Assembly (NCBI GenBank): GCA_031415655.1 | Contig: JANOSD010000030.1 | Span: 1-64,000, forward strand | DNA length: 64,000 nt | Origin: JAKOVR01 sp031415655 | GTDB lineage: Bacteria > Actinomycetota > Acidimicrobiia > Acidimicrobiales > Acidimicrobilacustridaceae | Reading direction: 5' to 3' | In this document: one piece after another, positions 16,985 to 25,144 of the stretch | Position numbering within the stretch: the first letter of the stretch is position 1 | How the letters are laid out: every line of letters begins with the position of its first letter | The notes under the pieces: model-generated | What the model was told of the DNA's origin: nothing | Database searches by the model: none | What the model saw: only the letters and a program-made list of their open reading frames with translations | Position numbers and translations under genes: made by a program

Positions 16985-17764
16985 ATGGAAGCGGTGTTCA
17001 AAGCCTTGGCCGACCAGACCCGTCGGGAGTTGCTCGACGAACTGTTCCGCGAGGACGGTCAATCGCTCAACTCGCTACAGCAAGGGTTCGAAATGACTCG
17101 GATTGGCGTCGCCAAGCACCTGCATCTCCTCGAGGAGGCCGGGCTCGTCGTCACCAAGCGACGAGGCCGGGAAAAGCTGCACTTCCTGAACCCGATCACC
17201 ATCAGACTGCTTCACGACCGCTGGATCAGTAAGTACACCGAAGGCTGGGCCGCCGGCCTCGCCGACCTCAAACGCGACCTGGAGGACAACATGGAAAAAG
17301 TATTCGAGATCTACATCCGCACGACACCCGAACGGCTCTGGGAGGCAATCACCGATCCCGAGATCCGAGCCAAGTACAACTTCGGCGCCCGGGTCGAATC
17401 GGACTGGACTCCGGGGTCACCATTCACCATGGGCAGCCCTGCCGCGGGCGCGCTGCTCGGGGAAGGCATCAACATCGAGGTCGATCCGCCCCACCGATTG
17501 GTGCAGTCGATGGTGGCGCTCTGGGACGACGACGTTCGTAGCGAAGGAACCAGCCGCGTCACGTGGGAAATCGAACCGGTCGGAGACTCGTGCCGCCTTG
17601 TCGTGACCCATGACGAGCTTCGCGACGGCGCCAACAGCCAGCTCTACGGCGGGTGGCCGATGATCCTGTCCGGCCTGAAAACCTGGCTAGAAACGGGACA
17701 GAAGCTCACAACCCCCGGCTCACTCATGTACGACAACTCCCACGATTCACGGGGCACGACATGA
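16985..17764 (+). CDS. ArsR-type repressor fused to AHSA1/SRPBCC domain
   Basis: 259 residues. Winged helix ~1-75 (VFKALADQTRRELLDELF, helix TRIGVAKHLHLLEEAGLV, wing RRGREKLHFLNP). AHSA1 domain ~105-245, beginning FEIYIRTTPERLWEAITDPEIRAKY. A strong GGAGG at 17281-17285 sits six bases before an in-frame ATG (17291) exactly at the domain boundary. The second domain may therefore also be made alone, and the fusion probably arose by loss of a stop between two overlapping genes. Followed by a DUF1905 gene with ATGA overlap. Confidence 0.9.
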   Translation: MEAVFKALADQTRRELLDELFREDGQSLNSLQQGFEMTRIGVAKHLHLLEEAGLVVTKRRGREKLHFLNPITIRLLHDRWISKYTEGWAAGLADLKRDLEDNMEKVFEIYIRTTPERLWEAITDPEIRAKYNFGARVESDWTPGSPFTMGSPAAGALLGEGINIEVDPPHRLVQSMVALWDDDVRSEGTSRVTWEIEPVGDSCRLVVTHDELRDGANSQLYGGWPMILSGLKTWLETGQKLTTPGSLMYDNSHDSRGTT

Positions 17765-18039
17765 GCACGCTGGACAAACAGTTCACGGCGAAACTCCAGA
17801 AGAGTCCAAGCAAGGGCGGCTGGACCTACGTCGTCATGCCCGGTTCCGCGGAGTACTTCGGCACCCGAGGCCTCGTGAAGGTGAAGGGCACCGTCGACGG
17901 CCAGCCGTTCGTGAGTTCCTTCATGGCCCTCGGCGACGGAACCCACAAACTGCCGATCAAGGCAGACCTCCGAGCGCTCATAGCCAAGGGCGAAGGCGAC
18001 ACCGTCACCATCAAGCTCACCGAACGCATCGACCGATAG
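17761..18039 (+). CDS. DUF1905-domain protein
   Basis: 92 residues starting MSTLDKQFTAKLQKS. A single DUF1905 barrel: GGWTYVVMPGSAEYFGTRGLVKVKGTVDG, then HKLPIKADLRALIAKGEGDTVTIKLTERI. It lacks the YdeI tail present in the protein at 12.1-12.6 kb. Start overlaps the stop of the fused ArsR-AHSA1 gene (ATGA). Function unknown. Confidence 0.87.
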   Translation: MSTLDKQFTAKLQKSPSKGGWTYVVMPGSAEYFGTRGLVKVKGTVDGQPFVSSFMALGDGTHKLPIKADLRALIAKGEGDTVTIKLTERIDR

Positions 18040-18257
18040 AGATCGACCAGTCCTCGGTACCCGACCCGGTCGATGCGGTCAGCCATCTCTTGGCGTGCAG
18101 GCCAAAGACCAACGAGCGACGCGGATGGCCGTTCGGGTCCGAGCGAAATGCAGACCGCCGCCGACGTTCACCGGGTACTGGCTCCACCATCTTGACGTTG
18201 CCGATCGAGCCGGTGGCGATACGTTGTGGAAGCAGAACCGGAAGTATTGGCGGAAGC

Positions 18258-18614
18258 ATGATCGTGATGCCGGTCACCCTCGACAAGGCAGTGGAAGCGA
18301 GCGAGATCGTCGACGCGCTCAAACCGTTCGGTATCACCCAGGCTGAGGTCGCCTCGGTCACGCACGTTTCCGACCGCGCCGTGCACGGCTGGCGCGAGTC
18401 CCACATCCGCACCGAGCACGACGACCGCCTCGCCGAGCTCCGTGACCTCATGCTCTTCCTGTCGGACTCGCTCACGCCCCGCGGCGTGGCGCAATGGCTC
18501 CGAGCGCGCAACCGAGTGCTCGGCCGAGAACGGCCGATCGACGTGCTCACCGCGGGCGACTTCGAGAAGGTCCGGCGGGCGGCCGAGGCGTTCATCGACG
18601 GCTCCTACGTGTGA
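18258..18614 (+). CDS. MbcA/Xre-type antitoxin (RES-toxin partner)
   Basis: 118 residues from ATG at 18258 (MIVMPVTLDKAVEAS). Residues ~20-45 form an HTH (FGITQAEVASVTHVSDRAVHGWRE). The C-terminal half (LAELRDLMLFLSDSLTPRGVAQWLRARNRVLGRERPIDVLTAGDFEKV) is the MbcA/ParS-type domain that binds RES toxins; GERPIDVL-like motifs are diagnostic. The next frame starts on GTG inside its stop (GTGA), the usual antitoxin-toxin coupling, but that toxin frame is destroyed. Now an orphan antitoxin; the fold is intact. Confidence 0.82.
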   Translation: MIVMPVTLDKAVEASEIVDALKPFGITQAEVASVTHVSDRAVHGWRESHIRTEHDDRLAELRDLMLFLSDSLTPRGVAQWLRARNRVLGRERPIDVLTAGDFEKVRRAAEAFIDGSYV

Positions 18615-18900
18615 GCCTCGCCGACAAGGTCGCTTCCTCAGCACGCCGCAACCTCACCGGCGTCCTCTGACACGAGGGCCCAACCCGCCGCGATCTCGTC
18701 TCCTGCGCGCATCCCGCGGTCACCGACGGCCGCTACCACCGCCGAGATGCGACCGGCGTCTGGTCTACGTCAGACCAAGAGCAGCCTCGTGGTCCGAGCT
18801 CTTCTGACACTTCACCGACGACGGCGTCGACCCCTTCGAGGTTCGACGCCGCACCGGCGGGTCAAGGTCGGCCTCGGCGTCCTCAACATCCCGACCCGGG
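18611..18900 (+). pseudogene. RES-domain toxin, decayed
   Basis: GTG at 18611 overlaps the MbcA stop. After 19 codons (ending RRNLTGVL) there is a TGA. RES-like pieces then continue in shifting frames: TDGRYHRRDATGVW, then in a second frame ASWSELF-stop-HFTDDGVDPFEVRRRTG, then in a third frame RVKVGLGVLNIPTRE. The stop after SELF stands where relatives usually have Arg, so CGA to TGA is likely. At least two nonsense codons and two frameshifts are present. RES toxins degrade NAD; this one cannot be made. Confidence 0.65.
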
Positions 18901-19075
18901 AGCGACAACGTCGCCGACGATGTTCAGGACGTCGAGTTCCCGGCTCGGGGACGTCGGTCGGACTACGAACTGCATCACGCCAAAGGTGTCCCTTTCACGT
19001 CCCGGTTTGAACCTTCTTGAATGCAGATTCCGGGTGCGATTGTTGCAAAGTTCGCATTTTATCGGCATCTAACTA

Positions 19076-19086
19076 CACCTTAGGTG
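19076..19086. promoter_or_regulatory. Possible operator before the Fic gene
   Basis: CACCTTAGGTG, perfect 5-bp arms around T, 33 bp before the GTG of the Fic fusion, in a locally AT-rich promoter-like stretch (19040-19080). The AbiEi-like N-terminus of that protein could be the binding partner. Confidence 0.45.
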
Positions 19087-19118
19087 CAGAAAACCTGCGG
19101 AACTGGTACCGTTGCGTC

Positions 19119-20813
19119 GTGACTCCTCGACCAGGTGAAATCGTTCTCACCGGACAGACACCATCCAGCACCATTCGATCCGGGGAACGCGAAGGACGGT
19201 TGCAGCGCGTCCATTCTGGCATCTACATCGCGAAGTCACCGGCAAGGAAACAGCTCACCGACTCCGAGATCGAGGAGGCGATGAGACGATCGTGGCGGGA
19301 AGTCCTCGCGCACGAGGTTTCGGGAACATCGATCGTCACCGACCGGTCCGCTCCGCCTGCCGGTCCGACCCCGAGCGGAGAGCTGTACGTGGTCACCCCC
19401 GGACGGGCCCGCCGACGGGTGATGAAGTTGCCCGGGTTGACGATTCTGACCAGAGATGGCCCACCACCGGACCCGCAGGACGCTCCACTAGCGCGGAACG
19501 TCTGGCTGGCGTCCCACGCACGGGCGTTGATCGAGAACACCGCCCGGTCGCGCCGAACCCGTGACGGATCGCAACCTCGAACGCTTAGCGAAACTGAGAT
19601 CGGCGACTGGATCGACAAGATCGCATCTCGTAGCCGTGGAACTGAGAACCTCCTCCACGTCCGGAATGAGATTGATCGGCTGTCCGCCACCGGCGCATAC
19701 GCGGGCACCGTACCGGAGGTACCGTCCCGGCTGATCGGTGCGGCGCTGGGCACCCGGGACATCGAAACTGGCTCGCTCCGGCTGGCATCGAGAATCTCGG
19801 GACGACCCTTCGACGCACATCGTGTGGAACTCTTCGACCGGCTCGCCGACCGGCTGGCACGCACAGCACCCAAGCCACTGTCCGCCCCCGACCCGACCCG
19901 TGCACAACTCGTTCCCTTCTACGAGGCGTACTTCTCGAACTTCATCGAAGGTACCGAATTCACCATTGACGAGGCGTACGACGTGGTGTTCAACGGCGCG
20001 GACCTCGACCGCCCAGACGATGCCCATGACGTGCGCGGCACCTGGCGAGTCACGTCCAACCTCGACGAAATGTCGAATCTTGCCGCCACATCCAACGAGT
20101 TCTGCGACATGCTTCGACGCCGCCACACCCTCGTCATGTCGTCCCGTACCGACAAACACCCCGGAGAGTTCAAGGACCGCTCCAACCGAGTCGGCGGCAT
20201 CGAATTCGTCGCGCCTGCGGAAGTGAAAGAGACTTTGCGAATCGGATGGGCCAACCTCGACCGGATAGCTGACTCGTTCCAGCGGGCGTGCTACACGATG
20301 TTCCTCATCGCTGAAGTTCACCCGTTTGTTGACGGGAACGGCCGGGTCGCCCGACTGTTCATGAACGCCGAACTCGTCGCCGCGAACCAGCCACGCGTCA
20401 TCATTCCTACCGTCTATCGCAATAACTACCTCGCCGCGTTGTCAGGGGTGTCACATGACAACAACCCCGACGCATTGGCTCGAGTCCTCAGTTTCGCCCA
20501 ACAATGGGTTTCCGCCGGCGAGTGGGACAACCGCGACCGTGCCGAACGGTACCTGCACGCCTCCGACGCTTACGAGACTCCAGCCGCAGAACAGTCCGGA
20601 CAAGCCCGCCTAAGGATCCCCGACCCCGCCGACCTTCACGGCATCGACCCGAACGACCTGCCCGATAGCAAACGCCGTCCCACGGCCGCCCCCGTTGCGA
20701 CGAAGGCCTTGCGGTGTGGGATCCAAACCCGAAACATGAAAGGACCGTGCGTGCTCGACCGAGGGCACCAAAACGGTCATTCGTCAACAGGTCGGCAACA
20801 GAAACACCGATAG
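19119..20813 (+). CDS. AbiEi-like N-terminus fused to Fic AMP-transferase domain
   Basis: 564 residues from GTG at 19119. Residues ~1-130 resemble the winged-helix start of AbiEi antitoxins/regulators (GRLQRVHSGIYI). The Fic domain follows: inhibitory helix motif SNFIEG, matching (S/T)xxxE(G/N), N-terminal to the core, and the catalytic loop HPFVDGNGRVAR, fully canonical. It is thus a class II-type, self-inhibited Fic protein expected to AMPylate (or otherwise modify) a target. The C-terminus carries a Cys-containing tail (CGIQTRNMKGPCVLDRGHQNGH), a motif often seen after Fic and mobile-element proteins. It may regulate itself through the N-terminal domain (inference). Confidence 0.87.
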   Translation: MTPRPGEIVLTGQTPSSTIRSGEREGRLQRVHSGIYIAKSPARKQLTDSEIEEAMRRSWREVLAHEVSGTSIVTDRSAPPAGPTPSGELYVVTPGRARRRVMKLPGLTILTRDGPPPDPQDAPLARNVWLASHARALIENTARSRRTRDGSQPRTLSETEIGDWIDKIASRSRGTENLLHVRNEIDRLSATGAYAGTVPEVPSRLIGAALGTRDIETGSLRLASRISGRPFDAHRVELFDRLADRLARTAPKPLSAPDPTRAQLVPFYEAYFSNFIEGTEFTIDEAYDVVFNGADLDRPDDAHDVRGTWRVTSNLDEMSNLAATSNEFCDMLRRRHTLVMSSRTDKHPGEFKDRSNRVGGIEFVAPAEVKETLRIGWANLDRIADSFQRACYTMFLIAEVHPFVDGNGRVARLFMNAELVAANQPRVIIPTVYRNNYLAALSGVSHDNNPDALARVLSFAQQWVSAGEWDNRDRAERYLHASDAYETPAAEQSGQARLRIPDPADLHGIDPNDLPDSKRRPTAAPVATKALRCGIQTRNMKGPCVLDRGHQNGHSSTGRQQKHR

Positions 20814-21391
20814 ACCACCCAACTCCCATGGACAGGGCCCGTCACGGGTGTCCACAGTTCTCGGTCCGCCTCGAGCATCGAGGCGATTGCGCTCGGGGAA
20901 TTGCCGAGCTTTATCGACAATCGGACGATCATGGCCACAGCCGATATGTCATATTCACGCCGCCACCCGATGCCATTCGGAGACGCTCCGCTACGACGTC
21001 CGGTGACGAATGCACAGCGCAGCATGTATTCAGAGCATGGTGGACCGCCGACAGCCGGTCCGGTTCCGACCCGATCACATGTCCTGGTAAAGGTGGGACG
21101 ATGGCGCTGACCTGGTGTTTTAGAGCCAGGATCGCACACCATGGCACATCCATGGCACGCGGCATTGGTCGCCAACGGTCAACACCAGGCCGCGACGGTC
21201 AACTGGTCGGCCTTCGCCGTCCAACTGCTGTCTAGGCACGGTGGGCGGACGCGGCACCCGTACCGATGCTCGACCTCCGGTTGCGCCATGCGGCCTCGAT
21301 TCGCGGGCGAGCGCGCTCAGGGCACGGGGATGGTGTGTCGTTCGAGGAGGGCCCGAGCCCGTTGTCGATGGCCACCGCCGGGTCTGGCGGG
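20814..21391. other. Intergenic, with a possible MerR-like fragment
   Basis: About 580 bp without an intact gene. On the minus strand near 20850-21030 a frame reads SGASPNGIGWRREYDISAVAMIV and continues SIKLGNSPSAIASML, like the end of a MerR-type DNA-binding domain (..YDxxxVxxIxxLxxLGxSLxxI..). It has no proper start. I consider this only suggestive. Confidence 0.3.
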
Positions 21392-21829
21392 TCAGTTCTC
21401 GTCGATGTCCAGCTGCAGGATCCGATTTGCGTGTAGGGCGTAGATGAACGGTCCTGGCTTGGCGCACGCTTGCGTGATGGCATCGAGGTTGTCGAGGAAT
21501 CGTGAGGCCATGTCGAGCGCGGAAAGGCTCTGGCTCGACAGGCAGAAGCACTGGACCGCATGCGTCTTGACTGCTCTACGCTCAGCCCGGTTGTAGCGGA
21601 TGCGGGTGTCCTTCATGAACACCGCCCACCCGCGTTCACCGGCGAGCTGAAGCCACTCCTCGTCGGCGATCGACTCGTCCCTGGGGATGCCGTAGTGCTC
21701 GGCCAACGTGACGAGGCGCAGACCCGCGGCACGTAGAAGCTCGGGGACCTTGACCCGCCCGAGACTGCGATCGAGGAAGAGTTCAGGCAGCCCGTCGGGA
21801 TGCGACACGGAGGACGTCCTCAAGCTCAT
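21392..21829 (-). CDS. PIN-like domain toxin (partner of DUF433 antitoxin)
   Basis: 145 residues from ATG at 21829 (or GTG at 21808), overlapping the antitoxin stop by tens of bases. It begins LFLDRSLGRVKVPELLRAAG, then EHYGIPRDESIADEEWLQLAGERGWAVFMKDTRIRY. This pattern of conserved Asp (LFLD, DEEW, KDTRIR) is that of the small PIN-like nucleases paired with DUF433 proteins. The C-terminal half is helical (FLDNLDAITQACAKPGPFIY). Predicted RNase toxin, cytoplasmic. RNA target unknown. Confidence 0.72.
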   Translation of the reverse strand: MSLRTSSVSHPDGLPELFLDRSLGRVKVPELLRAAGLRLVTLAEHYGIPRDESIADEEWLQLAGERGWAVFMKDTRIRYNRAERRAVKTHAVQCFCLSSQSLSALDMASRFLDNLDAITQACAKPGPFIYALHANRILQLDIDEN

Positions 21830-22535
21830 CGACCGGGACGCCAAACTCCTCTGCAAGCTCGTCTATGGATTCACCGGCCCAGAAACGTTCGAGGACGTCA
21901 TCGATGCGTGCACCACCGCGCTCGAAGATCGGAGCGCCGAACGCCCGTGTGGGGTCCACGACCACGTGGGCGTGGCGGTAGGTGGGCACTCTGATCAGCT
22001 CCGGATACCCGTCCGCCCCGTACTGAATGCGCTGCAAGTACTCGCTGATCACATCGACGAACACCCTCTGACCGTTGCGGATCACGACGAGATCTTGCGC
22101 AGATCGTCCCTCGATGGTGTCGTGTTCACGTTCGCCGTAGTCGAAGAGCAGCTCTGCGCCGTCGGTGAAGAGCTTGCGGGATGCGAGCGCGTGGGCAACA
22201 CCGATCTCCTTCTGAAGCTGTACGAGCGCGGGTCGTATGCGCTGCATCGGCAACCCGCTCCTACGTACCGCCGCCAGAACAAGGGCCTCAGCAAGGCCGA
22301 CGAACGGGATGGACGGCTCGCCATGACGGCGCGGGAGCTCGAACGTGATGACCGGTTCAGCGGACACGCCGGGTCGGCCAGGAACGTGGCGGACGTAGCC
22401 CTTTGCCCACGTGGAGAGGGTGGACGGATGTACGCCGACGATTCGCGCCGCTTCGGCCACGGTGTACAGCGGGGTCTCGAATCTCAAACGGTCGGTCTTC
22501 AGGACGGCTCCTCCTTTGGCGCTCCATTCAACCAT
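21783..22535 (-). CDS. HTH + DUF433 antitoxin
   Basis: From ATG at 22535 the product is 250 residues. A MerR-like HTH (YTVAEAARIVGVHPSTLSTWAKGYV) lies near the N-terminus, a middle region follows, and the C-terminal DUF433 runs from VVDPTRAFGAPIFERGGARIDDVLERFWAGES through EEFGVPVDELEDVL. The best Shine-Dalgarno, AAAGGAGGA (22509-22517), is inside this frame, seven bases before a CTG at 22502, so translation may really start at CTG (LKTDRLRFETPLY). The toxin gene follows with overlap. A frameshifted copy of the 5' part is at 3280-3575. Probable autorepressor of the TA operon. Confidence 0.8.
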   Translation of the reverse strand: MVEWSAKGGAVLKTDRLRFETPLYTVAEAARIVGVHPSTLSTWAKGYVRHVPGRPGVSAEPVITFELPRRHGEPSIPFVGLAEALVLAAVRRSGLPMQRIRPALVQLQKEIGVAHALASRKLFTDGAELLFDYGEREHDTIEGRSAQDLVVIRNGQRVFVDVISEYLQRIQYGADGYPELIRVPTYRHAHVVVDPTRAFGAPIFERGGARIDDVLERFWAGESIDELAEEFGVPVDELEDVLRVASRRAA

Positions 22536-22631
22536 CCCGAGGATCGCTGCTCGCGCTCTGTGGCGCTTGCCAACACGAAGCGCCGGTCCGACCACGGAAC
22601 TGGCGGGGTCGTACGTGCCGTCTGGAGACGA

Positions 22632-23543
22632 TCAGGCGGATGAGCAGTCCGTCAGATCGACGGTCGGGTACCCCCGGGTCATGCCGTGGCACACCTGGAC
22701 TGTGTGGCCGGGAGTCTGGCCCTCGGGTACCCGCGTGTCGGTGGTGACGCGGACGGTCGATGCGTCTGTCACCTCGTAGAACGTTCGGGTCAACGGCTCA
22801 ATCGGGTGCTCCCAGCTACCGGTTGCGCCGCCGGAGATCACGAGAGTCGCGTGCGTCCCGGGGGGGAACGCCGCTGCGAGACAGTCGAAGATGTGACGGG
22901 GAGGTACGAATGTCGTGGGCCAACCGACGGCCAGGTTGAAGCTGCCGCACTGCTTCGCATCGGCATTCACCGGGCTGATCGGCGGGAAGGTCGTGTAGGT
23001 GGTCCCCTGGGTCGTCGGGGACGTCGGCGTGGAGGGTGGTGGCTGAGTTGAGCCGACCGGCGCGGTGGTGACCGAAGAAGATCCGGTCAACGTAGGTTGC
23101 ACGGGCGGCGTCGAACGGCTCGTCCCCGTTACGGTCGGCACCGTGGTGCCGATCAGCGAGGACGTCGACTCCGGCGCGTCGGTACCAGTCGACCCGTTGT
23201 CGTCCTCGGTAAAGGGTGCCATCGCTGAACCATCGCTCGATCCCCGATTGGGTCTGTCAGCAGGTGAGGTGGGGCGAGGGCTGCCGTCCATGGCGACGTT
23301 GACGCCGGCGGAGTCGGATCGCGTTCGAGCGTGAACGATCGCAGCGCTACCAAGGATCAAGAGCGCCGAGGACGCGAGCGCCGTGAGGCGAATGGCGCGT
23401 CGGCGCCTGTGCTGTTCGACCAGGTGTCCGGCGTCGGGCAGCGCGCCGACATGTCGATTAGCAACAGCACGCGCGGTCGTTGCTGCCCGGTCGCCGAGAG
23501 CGTCGAAGTGGTCGGATGCCGGGTTGGATTGTTCATTACTCAT
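22632..23543 (-). CDS. Membrane-anchored putative anti-sigma partner
   Basis: 303 residues. The cytoplasmic N-terminus (~1-51, ending basic HRRRRAIR) is followed by one membrane helix (~52-71, LTALASSALLILGSAAIV), a long Thr/Pro/Ser-rich extracytoplasmic linker (~75-195) and a C-terminal domain with Cys residues in CGSFNLAV, FDCLAA, VQVCHGM and TDCSSA, which may form disulfides. Its start overlaps the sigma-factor stop by 8 bp. By position it is the anti-sigma factor, though the classical ZAS motif HxxxCxxC is absent. The role is therefore inferred from context. Confidence 0.72.
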   Translation of the reverse strand: MSNEQSNPASDHFDALGDRAATTARAVANRHVGALPDAGHLVEQHRRRRAIRLTALASSALLILGSAAIVHARTRSDSAGVNVAMDGSPRPTSPADRPNRGSSDGSAMAPFTEDDNGSTGTDAPESTSSLIGTTVPTVTGTSRSTPPVQPTLTGSSSVTTAPVGSTQPPPSTPTSPTTQGTTYTTFPPISPVNADAKQCGSFNLAVGWPTTFVPPRHIFDCLAAAFPPGTHATLVISGGATGSWEHPIEPLTRTFYEVTDASTVRVTTDTRVPEGQTPGHTVQVCHGMTRGYPTVDLTDCSSA

Positions 23544-24096
23544 GGGGCGTCTCCTCGTTGTCGAGCGACAGTCGATGCGCGAGGGTCGCTCTTGCCTGCG
23601 CAAGGAGCGCTCGCACGGTGCCTTCGGCGACTCCGAGGATCTCGGCCACGCTGGCCGTGGATCGATCCTCGAAGTAGTACAGAGCCACGACCTGGGACTG
23701 TCGGCGCGGGAGACCTCGAACCAGCCGCCAGAAGTCCGAGGAGTCCTCTGGTAGCTCCTGCTGACCCTCGCGGCGGTGGCCCATCAGCGCCAGCCCTCGA
23801 GCTTCGACGACGAGGCGCCGCCCCCGCGAGGTCGCCAGGTTTATCAGGACACGTCGCAGCCACGCGCCGGGGCGATCGAGCACGGCGACGTGATCCCAGT
23901 GCCGGTGCGCTCGCATGAACGTCTCCTGCACGAGATCCTCGGCAACGTCGAGTCGCCCCGTCAGGGCGAGGCCCAATCCGAGCAGCCCGCCACGCTCGAC
24001 CAGGTAGAGGTGCTCGAACAGCCCAGGTGCAGCCGCAGCGCCGGGCCAGGAGGCGCTCGGGCGGGGAGTCGAGCGATCAGCGGTCACGGAACCCAT
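23536..24096 (-). CDS. SigE-type ECF sigma factor
   Basis: 186 residues from ATG at 24096. Region 2: LVERGGLLGLGLALTGRLDVAEDLVQETFMRAHRHWDHV, then RPGAWLRRVLINLATSRGRR. Region 4: LPRRQSQVVALYYFEDRSTASVAEILGVAEGTVRALLAQARATLAHRL. This matches the actinobacterial SigE-family ECF group usually paired with a membrane anti-sigma protein, which here is the next gene (overlap ATGAGTAA). It probably responds to an envelope signal. Confidence 0.9.
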   Translation of the reverse strand: MGSVTADRSTPRPSASWPGAAAAPGLFEHLYLVERGGLLGLGLALTGRLDVAEDLVQETFMRAHRHWDHVAVLDRPGAWLRRVLINLATSRGRRLVVEARGLALMGHRREGQQELPEDSSDFWRLVRGLPRRQSQVVALYYFEDRSTASVAEILGVAEGTVRALLAQARATLAHRLSLDNEETPHE

Positions 24097-24296
24097 CACA
24101 CCACACACGCCTGGCGATGACGTTGCGCTTACTCCGCAACGGGGATCGCTCGCCATCGCACATCGTTCAAGAACGCCGCAGCTCATCGGCCAACGGACAA
24201 CGCCCCACGTGTCGTCACCCCGGTCGTCGATTCGGTCGTCGATTCGGGTGGGTCATGTAATCCTTTCAGGGTGCTCGCGTCTGTAGGTGAGTAGTG

Positions 24297-24500
24297 ATGG
24301 ACGCTCAGGGCCGACTTCGGCGATCGTTCGAACAGATAGTTCGCGACGAGTGTCCTGGGGTAGTCGGTGCCGCGTATCTCGCCTTGGGTGATTGGGAACG
24401 AGCGAAGGAGGTCGCGTAGGACAGGTTCGTGGAGCTGATCTCGCGCTGGCCCAAGATCGATGGGTACGACGATCCGGGGCGTGAGTTCGCCGCGTCGCGA
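24297..24500 (+). pseudogene. ECF sigma factor fragment, decayed
   Basis: ATG at 24297 opens a frame reading FEQIVRDECPGVVGAAYLALGDWERAKEVA, then TAG at 24417-24419, then DRFVELISRWPKIDGYDDPGREFAAS. This is the region 2 start of an ECF sigma factor. Relatives read ..EVAQDxF.., so the TAG probably replaced a CAG (Gln). No region 4 follows. It is unrelated in position to the intact sigma gene on the opposite strand. Confidence 0.65.
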
Positions 24501-24533
24501 TCCGACGGCGGGACAGGTGAACGTGCGCTGGTG

Positions 24534-24917
24534 TTAGGCGGCGAGTTGGCGGAGCCGCTCGGCGATGGTGTCGACGGTCGGTTGGCCGGCGGCGACATCG
24601 ACCACGAGGTCGTAGACGTCGTCGTTGCTGGCGCGTGAGATCTCGATGCCGTTGATCTCGAGGAAGACTGCGGTCACCAACCATCCGAGGCGCTTGTTGC
24701 CGTCGACGAGGGCATGGTTCCTGACGATCGAATGCAGCAGCGCCGCTGCCTTCATCCAGATGTCCGGGTAGGCGTCCTCGCCCGACAGGGTCGTCTGCGG
24801 GCGAGCAACGGCCGACCCGAGCAGACCAACGTCGCGGATCGGCGCCGGCTCACCAAGCAGTGCAATGGCGAGGTCGACGACGTCATCGAGGTCGAGGAAC
24901 TCGACCGTGTCGTTCAC
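24534..24917 (-). CDS. doc: Doc-type toxin (Fic/Doc fold)
   Basis: 127 residues, GTG start overlapping the antitoxin stop (GTGA). The catalytic loop NHALVDGNKRLGW matches the Doc/Fic HxFx(D/E)xNKR signature with Leu in place of Phe. Length and the start FLDLDDVVDLAIALLG fit death-on-curing toxins, which phosphorylate EF-Tu. Preceded by its antitoxin and a clear operator, so this looks like an intact TA pair. Confidence 0.87.
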   Translation of the reverse strand: MNDTVEFLDLDDVVDLAIALLGEPAPIRDVGLLGSAVARPQTTLSGEDAYPDIWMKAAALLHSIVRNHALVDGNKRLGWLVTAVFLEINGIEISRASNDDVYDLVVDVAAGQPTVDTIAERLRQLAA

Positions 24918-25117
24918 TCGCCGAGTCGGCGCAAGGCGTCGCTGTGGGTGTCCATGATCAGATGGGCGGCGCGTGTGACGCGGTCTCGGTGATCGCTGCG
25001 GGCGACGAACTCGCGCACGGCTCGCCGTGCTGCCTCCTGCATGGAGATTCCCTCCGCGTCAGCGCGGGCTCGCAGCGCTTCTTGCTCACTGGCGGTGAGT
25101 CGCAGTGTCATGGCCAT
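24914..25117 (-). CDS. Ribbon-helix-helix type antitoxin
   Basis: 67 residues from ATG at 25117 (a second ATG at 25111 is also possible). MTLRLTASEQEALRARADAEGISMQEAARRAVREFVARS is a ribbon-helix-helix pattern, followed by a toxin-binding tail (HLIMDTHSDALRRLGE). First gene of a two-gene operon with the Doc toxin. The palindrome immediately upstream is its probable autoregulatory site. Confidence 0.82.
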   Translation of the reverse strand: MAMTLRLTASEQEALRARADAEGISMQEAARRAVREFVARSDHRDRVTRAAHLIMDTHSDALRRLGE

Positions 25118-25123
25118 GACCAA

Positions 25124-25144
25124 ATGGTATCACTTCGATACCAT
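25124..25144. promoter_or_regulatory. Operator of the Doc TA operon
   Basis: ATGGTATC-ACTTC-GATACCAT: perfect 8-bp arms, 5-bp spacer, directly before the antitoxin start. Symmetry and position fit binding by the ribbon-helix-helix antitoxin. Confidence 0.8.
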
